Shown: one piece after another, positions 26,696-34,786 of the stretch
Numbering within the stretch: position 1 is the stretch's first letter
How the letters are laid out: every line of letters starts with the position of its first letter
Assembly: GCF_000298175.1 (NCBI RefSeq)
Contig: NZ_BAGZ01000017.1
Coordinates: 1 to 64,000, forward strand
DNA: 64,000 bases
Reading direction: 5' to 3'
DNA from: Austwickia chelonae NBRC 105200
GTDB taxonomy: Bacteria; Actinomycetota; Actinomycetes; Actinomycetales; Dermatophilaceae
Notes under the pieces: model-generated
Databases searched by the model: none
What the model was told of the DNA's origin: nothing
What the model saw: the letters and a program-made list of their open reading frames with translations, nothing else
Made by a program: the position numbers and the translations under genes

Positions 26696-28153
26696 TCAGC
26701 TGTTGCGCGTGGTGGGCACCGGAGCGACCGGAGCGGTCGGCGTCGCCGGCAGCGGAGCCTCCGGTGACTTCTCCTTCCCGAGCAGCGCCAGCTGCCCTTG
26801 ACGGATGTAGTCGGTAGCCCGGTTGATGGTGTCCAGCGTGGCCCCGGGAGCGTGGAATCCGGCCGAGTTCTCCGCTTCGACGTAGTCGATCAGGAACTGT
26901 GCCTTGCGCTGGAAGTCACGCGCCTTGACCAGCCTGTCCTCGGCGGCCCCGTTCTTCTGGGCCGCTGCGATGTCGTCGATGAACTCGGTCAACGCGTTGA
27001 AGGCCACGTCACGCGAGGAGATGAAGCGCAACTGGATCTGCTCGACCCGGTCCTTGATCTCGTTCTCCGAGGCGTTGTGGCAGCCCTGGCAGGCCCGGTT
27101 GACATTCAACATGGGGCTGCGCACCTGGTGGTCGCTGACCTTCGCCGAACCCACCCGGGTGTACGGCATGTGGCAGTCGGCGCAGGAGACGCCGGCGCGG
27201 TAGTGAACGCCCTGCTGCCAGGTCTCGAACTCCGGGTGCTGGGCCTTCAGCGCCGGGGCGCCGGTGATCTTGTGCTCCCAGTCCTTGAAGCCGATCTCGT
27301 CGTAGTAGGCGAGAGCGTCGGTGGCCTTGGTGCCCTTGTCCCAGGGGAAGGTGAGCTTCTTCTCCTCGCCCTTGAAGTAGTACTCGACGTGGCACTGGCC
27401 GCACACGAAGGAACGCATCTCCTGAGCGGTGGCGTCCTTGTTGACGTCGAAGTCCTTGACGCCCTGCTGGGCCTTGATCTTCTTGATGCCTTCCATGAAC
27501 GCCGGCTTGGTGATGCGCAGCTGCATCGTCTTCGGGTCATGGCAGTCGATGCACGCGACCGGGTGCTGCACCTTGGAGGTGGCCTCGGCGTAGGTCATCT
27601 TGTTCATCTTGTCGAAGCCGGCCTTGAGGTCCCCGTTGCCCAGTTCGTACTTCTGGGCGACATAGGTGGAGGCGTGGCAGTTCAGGCAGGTTCCAGGCTG
27701 TTTGAAGTCGGTCACCCGGCGGGTGTCCATCTGGTCCTGCAGCATGTGGGCGTGACCGCGTTCCTCACGGAAGTCCGTGGCGAAGGCGTAGCCGGCCCAC
27801 ATCTTCTGCAGCCGCGGGTCCTCGGTGATCTTGCTCTGGGAGACGGTGCCGCTCGCCGGCTTCTTCGGGTCCTTCGGAAGAGCCTCGGAGCCGCCGAACT
27901 TGGTGCGCTCCTGGTCGGCGGTCTTCTTGTACATGTCGTACTGGATGGGGAAGTTCCGTCCCCACACCGCGGGGTCGACGGTCTTGTCGTCGATCTCCAC
28001 GACCTTGGTGAAGGGCGCGAGCGCCTCTTCCTTACGTTCGAGGATGTTGACGAGCAGGGCCGTCAGTCCCATCGTGACCACGGCTGTGATCGCTATGGCG
28101 CCGACGAGTAGCCATAAGACTTTGCGTCGGCGAGGGTTCTCGCTGGTTTCCAT
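26696..28153 (-). CDS. nrfA: Pentaheme ammonia-forming nitrite reductase NrfA, all-CxxCH type
   Basis: Extracytoplasmic enzyme that reduces nitrite to ammonium with six electrons. Five heme motifs are visible: CLNCH (156-160), CIDCH (201-205), CGQCH (251-255), CADCH (324-328) and CQGCH (355-359). Their spacing matches E. coli NrfA, so the first is the catalytic heme, which there is CxxCK; here it has His instead of Lys. Active-site landmarks CHVEYYF and KAQHPEFETW (His306) are present. The N-terminus has one uncleaved membrane helix (residues about 12-35). The ATG at 28153 has an AGGTGG site; a GTG at 28162 lies right after the nrfH stop. It is coupled to nrfH and needs the ResB/CcsA genes downstream for heme attachment. 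Confidence 0.95.
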   Translation of the reverse strand: METSENPRRRKVLWLLVGAIAITAVVTMGLTALLVNILERKEEALAPFTKVVEIDDKTVDPAVWGRNFPIQYDMYKKTADQERTKFGGSEALPKDPKKPASGTVSQSKITEDPRLQKMWAGYAFATDFREERGHAHMLQDQMDTRRVTDFKQPGTCLNCHASTYVAQKYELGNGDLKAGFDKMNKMTYAEATSKVQHPVACIDCHDPKTMQLRITKPAFMEGIKKIKAQQGVKDFDVNKDATAQEMRSFVCGQCHVEYYFKGEEKKLTFPWDKGTKATDALAYYDEIGFKDWEHKITGAPALKAQHPEFETWQQGVHYRAGVSCADCHMPYTRVGSAKVSDHQVRSPMLNVNRACQGCHNASENEIKDRVEQIQLRFISSRDVAFNALTEFIDDIAAAQKNGAAEDRLVKARDFQRKAQFLIDYVEAENSAGFHAPGATLDTINRATDYIRQGQLALLGKEKSPEAPLPATPTAPVAPVPTTRNS

Positions 28154-28162
28154 GGTGTCCAC

Positions 28163-28654
28163 CTACATATGCCCGACGTTGCGATGGCAGGAGATGCACG
28201 AGACCTGGGGGGAATGTTCCGGACGGGATGCTCTGATGCCGGACGTGATGTCGGCGTGGCAGCTGAGGCAGGCCTGCTCGGTGATCTCGCGGTTCCGCTG
28301 CGTGATCTGGATGTTCTGCGGGAAGTTTCCGGTGGTGAAGGCGAACCCGTGGTTCCATCCGTTGATCGCCTTCGTGGCGTACTTGCCCACGATGTCGTGT
28401 GGTGCGTGGCAGTCGTTGCAGACGGCGACTTTTCCGTGGCTGGATTTCATCCATCCGTCGTACTGGTCGCGCATCACGTGACAGTTGACGCAGGCCTTCG
28501 GGTCGTTGCTCAGGTAGGACGCTCCGTTGGCATAACCGAACGTGAAGAAACCCACTCCGATCAGGGAACCCACCACGAAGACCGCGGCCGCGTACAACCA
28601 TCCCGACGGGCGGGAGAAGACGCTCCGTAGTTCGGCGAGAATCTCTTTCACCAT
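28163..28654 (-). CDS. nrfH: NrfH tetraheme quinol dehydrogenase
   Basis: NapC/NirT-family membrane cytochrome of 163 residues that oxidises menaquinol and feeds NrfA. One N-terminal helix (GWLYAAAVFVVGSLIGVGFFTF) is followed by four CxxCH motifs: CVNCH, CNDCH, CLSCH and CISCH. The CVNCHVMRDQYDGWMKSSH segment is typical of NrfH. The start is the ATG at 28654 (MVKEILAEL), which gives the normal length. The stop is nine bases before the nrfA ATG. Confidence 0.94.
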   Translation of the reverse strand: MVKEILAELRSVFSRPSGWLYAAAVFVVGSLIGVGFFTFGYANGASYLSNDPKACVNCHVMRDQYDGWMKSSHGKVAVCNDCHAPHDIVGKYATKAINGWNHGFAFTTGNFPQNIQITQRNREITEQACLSCHADITSGIRASRPEHSPQVSCISCHRNVGHM

Positions 28655-28745
28655 TGTCCGACCCTCGTCACGCCGTCCTCGTAGGCCAGCTGTGTCGGCC
28701 CCGCCGGTAGGCACCGGTGGGGAGAGCGGCCTCCAGTCGGGTCGC

Positions 28746-28764
28746 CCATCATGACTCATGATGG
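28746..28764. promoter_or_regulatory. 19-base inverted repeat upstream of nrfH, putative response-regulator site
   Basis: CCATCATGA and TCATGATGG are perfect inverted arms around one central base (28755). The site lies 92 bases upstream of the nrfH ATG, between it and the NarL-like regulator gene. It does not match the FNR box. Control by the adjacent two-component system is an inference from position. Confidence 0.5.
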
Positions 28765-28908
28765 TGCGGGGGAAGGGCGTTCACCATCCCTCCGCAGGTA
28801 GAAATCCGGTATATGGGGTTGCCCGGTCCAGTATCTGCCGCTATGCCGGTCGGGTTCCTGGTCGTGCTCCGGCGCGATGCGCCCGTGCAGGGCGGCGAGC
28901 TGCCTGCT

Positions 28909-29610
28909 TCAGGCCCGGGAGGGCAGCCCCAACCCTTGGCGCACGATGTAGGCGGCGGCCTGGATGCGGTTGCTCATGTCGAGTTTGTGCAGGGCGTTGT
29001 GCACATGGTTCTTCACGGTGCCCTCGGTGATGGACAGTCGGGCGCCGATCTCCTTGTTAGTGAGTCCGTCGGCGACCAACCGCATGATCTCCAGTTCGCG
29101 TTGGGACAGCCCCGGGTCGCTGGGTTGGGGGGCGGGGGTGTGCGGTGACCGTCCGTCGCCGCGGAGTTCGGCGAGGAGCCGGCCGACCAGGGCGGGGGAG
29201 ACGGGGGTCTCGTCGCGCATCACCGACCGCAGCATGTCGAACAGTTGCTCGGGTCGCAGGTCTTTCAGCAGGTAGCCGTGTGCGCCCAGACGTACCGCGG
29301 TCAGTAGTTTTTCGTCCTCTTCGCAGACGGTCAGCATGATGACCTTGATGCTGGGCATCTGTTCGCGCAGGATGCGGGCGGCTTCGACGCCGTCCATGAC
29401 CGGCATCTCCACGTCCATCACGATCAGGTCGGGGCGTAGCGCGCGGGCTTTCTCGATGCCGTCGAGTCCGTTGCCGGCTTCTCCGACGACGCTGAAGTCG
29501 TCGAGCTGGTCGACGAGGGTCGCGATGGCTCCGCGGAAGAGGGCCTGGTCGTCGACGAGGAGGACCCGGACGGGTTCGCCTTCGGCTCGGGGCATCGGTG
29601 TGGTGATCAT
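28909..29610 (-). CDS. NarL/FixJ-family response regulator
   Basis: A 233-residue two-component regulator. The receiver domain has the acidic pair in RVLLVDDQALF, the phosphorylatable Asp in LIVMDVEMPVMDGVE and the conserved Lys in GYLLKDLRPEQL. The LuxR-type helix-turn-helix is LSQRELEIMRLVADGLTNKEIGARLSITEGTVKNHV. It overlaps the kinase stop by four bases (ATGA), so the two are coupled. Its stop lies 254 bases upstream of nrfH, and nitrate/nitrite or redox control of nrfHA is the likely task. Confidence 0.92.
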   Translation of the reverse strand: MITTPMPRAEGEPVRVLLVDDQALFRGAIATLVDQLDDFSVVGEAGNGLDGIEKARALRPDLIVMDVEMPVMDGVEAARILREQMPSIKVIMLTVCEEDEKLLTAVRLGAHGYLLKDLRPEQLFDMLRSVMRDETPVSPALVGRLLAELRGDGRSPHTPAPQPSDPGLSQRELEIMRLVADGLTNKEIGARLSITEGTVKNHVHNALHKLDMSNRIQAAAYIVRQGLGLPSRA

Positions 29611-31109
29611 GCGCCGACCACGTCGTGGAGCAGGTCGTGGCCGGTGGCGCGGGGAACGGCGAGCGCGACGCGGGTGCCCTGGCCGGGGGTGGCTTCGATG
29701 GTGAGCCGTCCACCGGCTGATTCGGAACGTTCCCGCATCGAACGCAATCCGAAGGACTCGGCGTCGGACATGACGTGACGTGGGTCGAAACCCCGTCCGT
29801 CATCTTCTATCTCGAACATGACGTTCTCCGGGGTCTCGGTGATGCGGACGACGGCGGTGGCGGCGCCGGAATGTTTGCGGACGTTGGTGAGGGCCTCTTG
29901 GACCACGCGGATGACCTGTACCTCGCAGTGTGGGGACAAGCGCGGGTCGGCGGGTACGTGGTTCTCCAGTCGGGTGTCGATGCACGACTGTCGGGAGTAC
30001 TTGGTGACATAGGTGCGCAGGCTGTCGAGCAGCCCCTGGTCGGCGCGGGGGGATTCGCGCAGCCCGAGGATCGATTCTCGGACGTCTCGGTAGGCGTCAT
30101 GGCACAGGTCGGCCAGATGGTGGAGTTCTTCGCTGACCGGCCGGATCTCGTGGATGTCTTCCCTGGTGAGCAGCACTTGGAGACGCAGGTGGGTGACGCC
30201 GAGCACCTGGGCGAGGCTGTCGTGCATCTCCCGGGCGATCCGGTCGCGTTCGGCGAGGGTCGCGGCGTGGGAGGTGGCTTGGAGGAGGTTGGCCTGGTCG
30301 ATGGCGATCGAGGCCAGGTCGGCGAGGGTTTTCAGGAAGGCGTCGTCGCCGGGGGTGATCTCTGCCTTGTCGACCCAGAGGGAGCCGGCCAGGTCGCGGG
30401 TGTCCCGTACCGGGTAGGCGGTGATGGCACCGTCGACGGGCGGTGTGGACACGGCGAGGCAGGGGTCGTCGGGTGTGTCGGGGGTGGGCAGGGTGAGGAG
30501 GTTCGGATGCGCGGATTCTTTGGCCGGGCATCCCTCGGTCCGGTCGTGGCAGCAGTGTCCGCCCTGGCCGCGGATGCATACTCGACGGTCGGCTGCGGGT
30601 TCGCTCTGCAGGCAGAGCCCTGCGTCGTCGGCATCGACCAGGACGCGGGCGTGTGCGGCGATGGAACTTAACGTCGTGGAGAGGGGTTCGCGTCGGGTGA
30701 TGCGCAGGAGGATGTCACAGACCGCTTCGGTGCATCGATGGCTGTGGTCGCGTTCGGCGAGGGCCTGGGCGAGGCGACGGTGGGCGGCGTCCAGTTCCTG
30801 ATGGCGTTCGGTGAGCAGGCGGTGTCCGCGACGGATCGCCGTGACCATCGATATCCCGAAGACTGCGGAGGCGACGAGGAGCAGGGTGTCGACCAGTACA
30901 TGTCCGTGTCCGGGCCAGAGGTACTCCCACATTCTGGGACGAAGTAGGACCATCGTCGCAATAAAGAGGATAGGCAGGGCAACGGCCGTGACGGTGAGTC
31001 TCCGTAGCCAGGCTTCGTCCGTGTCGGACGACTCGATGGAACGAGATGAAAAGGCAACGTGGTGTGCGAGGTCGTCACCTGCGCTCTTTCGTAGGTGCTC
31101 TGTCGTCAC
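29607..31109 (-). CDS. Sensor histidine kinase with GAF-like domain and cysteine cluster (NarX/NreB-like)
   Basis: A 500-residue kinase. Two N-terminal membrane helices (TVTAVALPILFIATMVLL and HVLVDTLLLVASAVFGI) have almost no periplasmic loop, which argues against an external ligand domain. A coiled linker and a GAF-like region follow. Within it lie five cysteines in about 30 residues: GLCLQSE, RRVCIRGQ, GHCCHDRTEGCP. The HisKA_3 box is RIAREMHDSLAQVLGVTHLR, and the ATPase domain contains VQEALTNVRKH and EDDGRGFDP. The cysteines could hold an iron-sulfur cluster or a metal, as in oxygen/redox kinases such as NreB, although the spacing differs. Coupled to the response regulator. Confidence 0.85.
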   Translation of the reverse strand: MTTEHLRKSAGDDLAHHVAFSSRSIESSDTDEAWLRRLTVTAVALPILFIATMVLLRPRMWEYLWPGHGHVLVDTLLLVASAVFGISMVTAIRRGHRLLTERHQELDAAHRRLAQALAERDHSHRCTEAVCDILLRITRREPLSTTLSSIAAHARVLVDADDAGLCLQSEPAADRRVCIRGQGGHCCHDRTEGCPAKESAHPNLLTLPTPDTPDDPCLAVSTPPVDGAITAYPVRDTRDLAGSLWVDKAEITPGDDAFLKTLADLASIAIDQANLLQATSHAATLAERDRIAREMHDSLAQVLGVTHLRLQVLLTREDIHEIRPVSEELHHLADLCHDAYRDVRESILGLRESPRADQGLLDSLRTYVTKYSRQSCIDTRLENHVPADPRLSPHCEVQVIRVVQEALTNVRKHSGAATAVVRITETPENVMFEIEDDGRGFDPRHVMSDAESFGLRSMRERSESAGGRLTIEATPGQGTRVALAVPRATGHDLLHDVVGA

Positions 31110-31334
31110 CCCCGGCCTCCTTGCGTTCGTTCTGCACGATCGGACAGCTCCGACTCCTGTATATTAGCTGTGGATGGGGCCGGGAAGCTCGGGGAAGGAA
31201 GTCTCTTCCCTTCCGCGGGCGCTGTCGATCAGCCGCGAGGTACAGACCGTGGTATGCCCTTCGATCCGGCCTCGGGTCTACCCCTGCCTGCAGGCCCGAC
31301 AAGACGCGCCGTAGCCGCCGACTAGCCTGAGCGC

Positions 31335-32387
31335 GTGTCTGCACGTTGTGAACCGGATCTGCCTCAGCCGGCCCCTGACGGTCCCGCCATCGACCGCATC
31401 CTGCATGCCTACCGGGAATCGCAGGCGTTGATGACCTCCGTCCGTCTGGGCTTCTTCGATCTCCTCGGGCCCGAGGATGCACAAACCCCTCTCACCGAGA
31501 TCGCCGCGCACTGTCGGATCAGCGTCGAAGCAGCGGACGTCCTCGCCGAGGCCCTTACCGGGATGGGCCTGTTGACGCGCACGGCCACCGGATGCTCGGC
31601 AACCCCGTTGGCGGCCGCCCACCTCACGATCGACGCACCTTATTCGCTACGTCACTGGGTGGTCAGCGAACACGAGAAGTATGTGAACTTCGCCGGACTG
31701 GCCGAGGCTCTCCGGGCGGAACCGCCGGCTCGGGACGATCCGGTCAGGGCGGCACGACGACGCCACGGTCCGCCTGCCGCGCAGATGCAGGGTCTCGCCG
31801 AGGTCGCCCGGGCCCGCGGCACACAGACCGCCCGGATCATCCGCAGGCTGTGCCCGGCCGAATCCGGTCGTATCCTCGACGCCGGCGGCGGACACGGGAT
31901 GGACTCCATCACCGTGTTACGGGACATGCCCGGCTGGACAGCTGTCGTCGCGGACCGCCCGGGGCCGTTGACCGCAGCCGGTGACAACATCGAGCGGTAT
32001 GCGATGGGCAACCGGGTCGAACTACGCGAGGCAGACCTCGAATCCGACGCCCTGCGCCGTCCTGATGAAGAAGGCTTCGACATCGCCTTCCTGTTCATGG
32101 TGCTCGGCGGCAAACCCCCGGCAGAGGCTGCCGCTGTGCTCCGCCAGGTCCAGGCGGCGCTCGTCCCGGGTGGTTGGCTTCTGATCCGGGGCAACTGGAC
32201 CGACCAATTACGCGGCGCGACCTCCGCACTGAAACATATGCTCCGGCCGGGAGGGCGACGGACCCTCACCCAGGAGCGTCTCCTCGAGCTGCTCGAGGAC
32301 ACCGGTTTCCTAGAGGTGCATACGGTGACGGACGCCGATGTCGACCCGAACGCTGTGGTTGCGGCCAGAACTCCAGAGCAGGCTTGA
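31335..32387 (+). CDS. SAM-dependent O-methyltransferase (AcrI/dimerisation type)
   Basis: A 350-residue methyltransferase. An N-terminal winged-helix dimerisation domain (VRLGFFDLLG, ISVEAADVLAEALTGMGLL) precedes the class I SAM fold with motif I GRILDAGGGHGMDSITVL and later FDIAFLFMVLGGKPPAEAAAVL. This is the architecture of plant/actinobacterial small-molecule O-methyltransferases in secondary metabolism. No biosynthetic genes flank it. The start is a GTG at 31335. It borders AT-richer accessory DNA on its 3' side. Confidence 0.85.
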   Translation: MSARCEPDLPQPAPDGPAIDRILHAYRESQALMTSVRLGFFDLLGPEDAQTPLTEIAAHCRISVEAADVLAEALTGMGLLTRTATGCSATPLAAAHLTIDAPYSLRHWVVSEHEKYVNFAGLAEALRAEPPARDDPVRAARRRHGPPAAQMQGLAEVARARGTQTARIIRRLCPAESGRILDAGGGHGMDSITVLRDMPGWTAVVADRPGPLTAAGDNIERYAMGNRVELREADLESDALRRPDEEGFDIAFLFMVLGGKPPAEAAAVLRQVQAALVPGGWLLIRGNWTDQLRGATSALKHMLRPGGRRTLTQERLLELLEDTGFLEVHTVTDADVDPNAVVAARTPEQA

Positions 32388-32836
32388 TCATTTCGGACTA
32401 TCGAGATTTTCCAAATTGCATATCTCAACAGAGCCTGCCGCTCATAAAGGATTCGAGTCGGCGTCAAGACAACTCAATTTATTGAGAATCTCCAGGGCGG
32501 GGCGGATGAGAATTTTGAAGATATGCAAAATGCATCAGCTAAATTAAACGAATCTGCTCTCGAGTAAATAGGGAGATAGGTGGAGAGTCGTGAGCGGCCA
32601 TACGTCGTGCTAAAACTCCTCTCTCGCAGATTTCAGGAAGGGGAAGGGGTGTCGAGGATCCCAGGCCTGAGTCCGGGCTCAATGTGAAGTGATTCTTGAT
32701 CAGCATGGTTGTGTTATTTTAATGGACCGCATTCTTCGATGGGGATAAAAATATAGGGGGGGCATCTCGGGTTCTAGTGAGGGGTGGCGCATATCTCCTG
32801 ACTTTAGGGGGTGCGATACACGACGGAGGTGAGGGT
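32388..32836. other. 449-base AT-rich gap
   Basis: No supported gene. The base composition drops clearly compared with the flanks, with runs such as TTTATTGAGAAT and AAATTGCATATCT. It marks the left edge of the low-GC patch that holds the two small membrane proteins. I see no inverted terminal repeats, tRNA or integrase that would define an element. Confidence 0.5.
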
Positions 32837-33211
32837 GTGAAGGATAAATATTTACTTTTTGGCTGGGCGGCCCTGACGATAGTGCTCACGATAGTCATGG
32901 TTCTGCTGAGTCTGTGGTATATGGAAATTGGTAAGGTCAATCCGAAATACTATGGCGGAAGATCTTGCTTCTGGCCTGACCGTCCTGAAAATATAGATGG
33001 GGTAAGGATCGCCTGGACGTGTGTCGGATTGGTCACTCTGGGCAACCTGATTGGCTTGACCATCTATGTTTTGCATAGGGGAGGGGGAGTCTTGCTGGGG
33101 ATGGTGATTTTATTGTGGTGTGTACATCTTTATGTCGGAATGGAATTGATCTACGTTTATTTAGGAGCGGAAAAATATCTTCCCGGGCAGCCGTGTCGTG
33201 AAAAATGGTGA
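32837..33211 (+). CDS. Small three-helix membrane protein, unknown
   Basis: A 124-residue protein I do not recognise. The GTG at 32837 has a GGAGGTGAGG site just upstream and is preferred to the GTG at 32777. Membrane helices lie near residues 4-28 (YLLFGWAALTIVLTIVMVLL), 55-78 and 85-110. Between the first two is a short external-looking loop with RSCFWPDRPE, and another Cys lies near the end (GQPCREKW). The pair of Cys-containing loops outside the membrane suggests a disulfide. The gene is AT-richer than its surroundings. The next gene has a similar layout and may be a diverged paralogue. Confidence 0.6.
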   Translation: MKDKYLLFGWAALTIVLTIVMVLLSLWYMEIGKVNPKYYGGRSCFWPDRPENIDGVRIAWTCVGLVTLGNLIGLTIYVLHRGGGVLLGMVILLWCVHLYVGMELIYVYLGAEKYLPGQPCREKW

Positions 33212-33256
33212 TGTCTTGCGCGGAAATAGCGGGAGCTTCCTTGTCATGGCGGTGGC

Positions 33257-33664
33257 ATGATGTCGGCGCGTAAGCGGAAAGTGGTCAGAAGCCAGGCGAC
33301 ACGGCAGGAGCTGATCTGGGTTATAGGGAGCGTGACCTCATTTGTCCTGGTGATCTCGTTGGCATTCGTCTATGAGAGCGTGTTGCTCACAGCGCAACCG
33401 GACGTGTTATCGACGTGCTTCACTGATCCCCGGCCTGAGTGGCTTTTCTTCTGGCGCTGGACATTCAATGTGGCCGCAATTTTATGGGCCGTCAACCTCG
33501 GTGCGCTTTTAATTTATATATTCATCGTGCGCACGAGTCTGATGCCGAGGGTGTTCTTCGTGTTGCTGTTAATCGGCATTCCGTCGGTGGGTTTCCATGG
33601 CTTTGTCGTCAATAAAGGTGACGGGAACTCCTATGAAAAGAAATGCATTGTGTCTCCGTATTGA
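33257..33664 (+). CDS. Small three-helix membrane protein, unknown, possible paralogue of its neighbour
   Basis: A 135-residue protein, not recognised. Helices lie near LIWVIGSVTSFVLVISLAFV, TFNVAAILWAVNLGALLIYIFIV and VFFVLLLIGIPSVGFHGFVV. Like the preceding protein it has a Cys-containing loop after helix 1 (LSTCFTDPRPEW against RSCFWPDRPE), a second helix with an NLG/NLIG plus IY pattern, and a Cys close to the C-terminus (EKKCIVSPY). The start is one of two adjacent ATG codons at 33257 and 33260. The genes are 45 bases apart and probably co-transcribed. Confidence 0.6.
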   Translation: MMSARKRKVVRSQATRQELIWVIGSVTSFVLVISLAFVYESVLLTAQPDVLSTCFTDPRPEWLFFWRWTFNVAAILWAVNLGALLIYIFIVRTSLMPRVFFVLLLIGIPSVGFHGFVVNKGDGNSYEKKCIVSPY

Positions 33665-34117
33665 GCATGAGTCCGATGGCTTCTCGCCGCGGTGGCACTG
33701 AGGGTGCTCACGGTTATCTTCCGGGTCAGCCTTGTCAACGTCCTTCATGGCCTTAGCCGGGAGTGCCGAGATCAGCTCTTCTCGGAAGACATCCTCTCGA
33801 TCCGAATCGTCGCGGCTCGCTCTCGGCATCATCTGGTTCGGTGCGGCCGTGGGCGCGGCCTATCAAAATGTCGCACTGTAGGCGCAGCTTCGGATCAATG
33901 CGGCCTGTCAGACCTCGCCGCGATGAAGCGCAAGGACTGGTTGATGGAACGTCTCAGCAGCTGCCCGAGTCGACAGGTCAGTGCCGCCGAACTGAGCCGC
34001 CAGATCCGAAGTGCTCTGAGATGCCTCGCTCAGCGCCGACGCATCGCCACTGTTCCACGGGCGAAGCGAGGCACTCACACCCTCAACCATGCCCCGGCAG
34101 CCAGCTGGGAGCCGAGC
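33665..34117. other. Decayed-looking 450-base stretch with one possible micro-ORF
   Basis: Frames on both strands are short and unlike known proteins. One candidate, 33747-33881 on the plus strand, is listed separately. The stretch lies between an AT-rich patch and a short DivIVA gene and looks like the remains of older genes. Confidence 0.4.
33747..33881 (+). CDS. Possible 44-residue membrane peptide
   Basis: From the ATG at 33747 the frame reads a polar Ser/Arg-rich start (SSSRKTSSRSESS) followed by one hydrophobic helix, LALGIIWFGAAVGAAYQNVAL, and a TAG stop. No convincing ribosome-binding site precedes it, so it may be the remnant of a larger membrane protein gene rather than a working small protein. 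Confidence 0.25.
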   Translation: MALAGSAEISSSRKTSSRSESSRLALGIIWFGAAVGAAYQNVAL

Positions 34118-34282
34118 TCAGCTTTTAGCAGTACGTCCTAGGTCAGGTCGCGACTCGGCGTTCTCACCAAGCAATCGGCGCAGTTCAACAATCACTTCGT
34201 CGAGGAAGTCGTCGACTTCCTGTTTGTCGTACCCACTTCGGAAGCGGGTAGCAGTGAAGTTCTTTTCGGGCGTAAGAGCCAT
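34118..34282 (-). CDS. Short DivIVA-domain protein
   Basis: A 54-residue protein beginning MALTPEKNFTATRFRSGYDKQ and continuing EVDDFLDEVIVELRRLLGEN. This is the N-terminal membrane-binding DivIVA/Wag31 domain, after which full-length proteins have a long coiled coil; here only ten more residues follow. It could be a genuine short DivIVA-domain protein, a type known in actinobacteria, or the truncated remnant of a longer gene. The ATG at 34282 starts exactly at the conserved MALTPE; an upstream frame to 34432 is not needed. Confidence 0.65.
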   Translation of the reverse strand: MALTPEKNFTATRFRSGYDKQEVDDFLDEVIVELRRLLGENAESRPDLGRTAKS

Positions 34283-34325
34283 GTCGTTCCCTCGACCGGA
34301 CCTGTAGTGGACAGGCGTCAGCCTA

Positions 34326-34357
34326 CCCAAGTGCGTAACGTCCCAAGTGCGTAACGT
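34326..34357. repeat. Tandem duplication of 16 bases
   Basis: CCCAAGTGCGTAACGT occurs twice without a gap, about 45 bases upstream of the short DivIVA gene start. Two exact adjacent copies look like a recent slippage duplication; doubled operator sites are possible. Confidence 0.7.
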
Positions 34358-34635
34358 CGCTCGGGCAAACACTGGTGCGACTCGCCGTGTCGACAACTGC
34401 GCTTTAGGTCTCTGACCTGGGCGATCGTTCATCCTAAAATCATCACAGCCGAGGGCACTTCATCGAAGCACGAGCACATGCAGAAGCCAGATGGCGAGGA
34501 TAAAAGATAGGTTCAAGAGCGACTCCCCCGAGATTCAACGGCGGAACGACCTTGCGTGCCAGCTCTGGCCAAGAGCAGCAGGAAGACATCCAGGACCAAT
34601 ATGACCTAAGTCGGGGACCAACCAGCGGAGAAGCC

Positions 34636-34786
34636 CTCGGCCACCGACCTCGACCAGCTCGTGGAAGCGGAATACGTCAGCGTCCACATCGTCCATGGTG
34701 ACCAGCAGTCCAGCGTCAGCGTGTGTGATGACGGGGAGTCGTCGGCCAGGGCAGGCAACAGCCAGCAACATGGACTGTCCGGGCTT
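34636..34786 (+). pseudogene. Internally deleted copy of the histidine kinase gene (remnant)
   Basis: Bases 34636-34664 match 38163-38192 and then, after a jump of about 135 bases in the parent gene, 34666-34786 match about 38328-38446 with roughly 5 differences in 120. The translation includes AEYVSVHIVHGDQQSSVSVC, identical to the kinase ATPase domain. The junction has only a GGA microhomology. It is in the same orientation as, and directly upstream of, the ABC transporter that precedes the intact kinase, so it is a recent partial duplicate with no coding function of its own. Confidence 0.85.

Noticed and set aside
31110-31334. Possible small gene between the NarX-like kinase and the methyltransferase
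   Set aside because: Frames here are short and Arg-rich; the stretch is best explained as divergent promoters.
33908-34090. 60-codon minus-strand frame in the decayed stretch
   Set aside because: No ribosome-binding site, no recognised family and no hydrophobic segment; not supportable as a gene.
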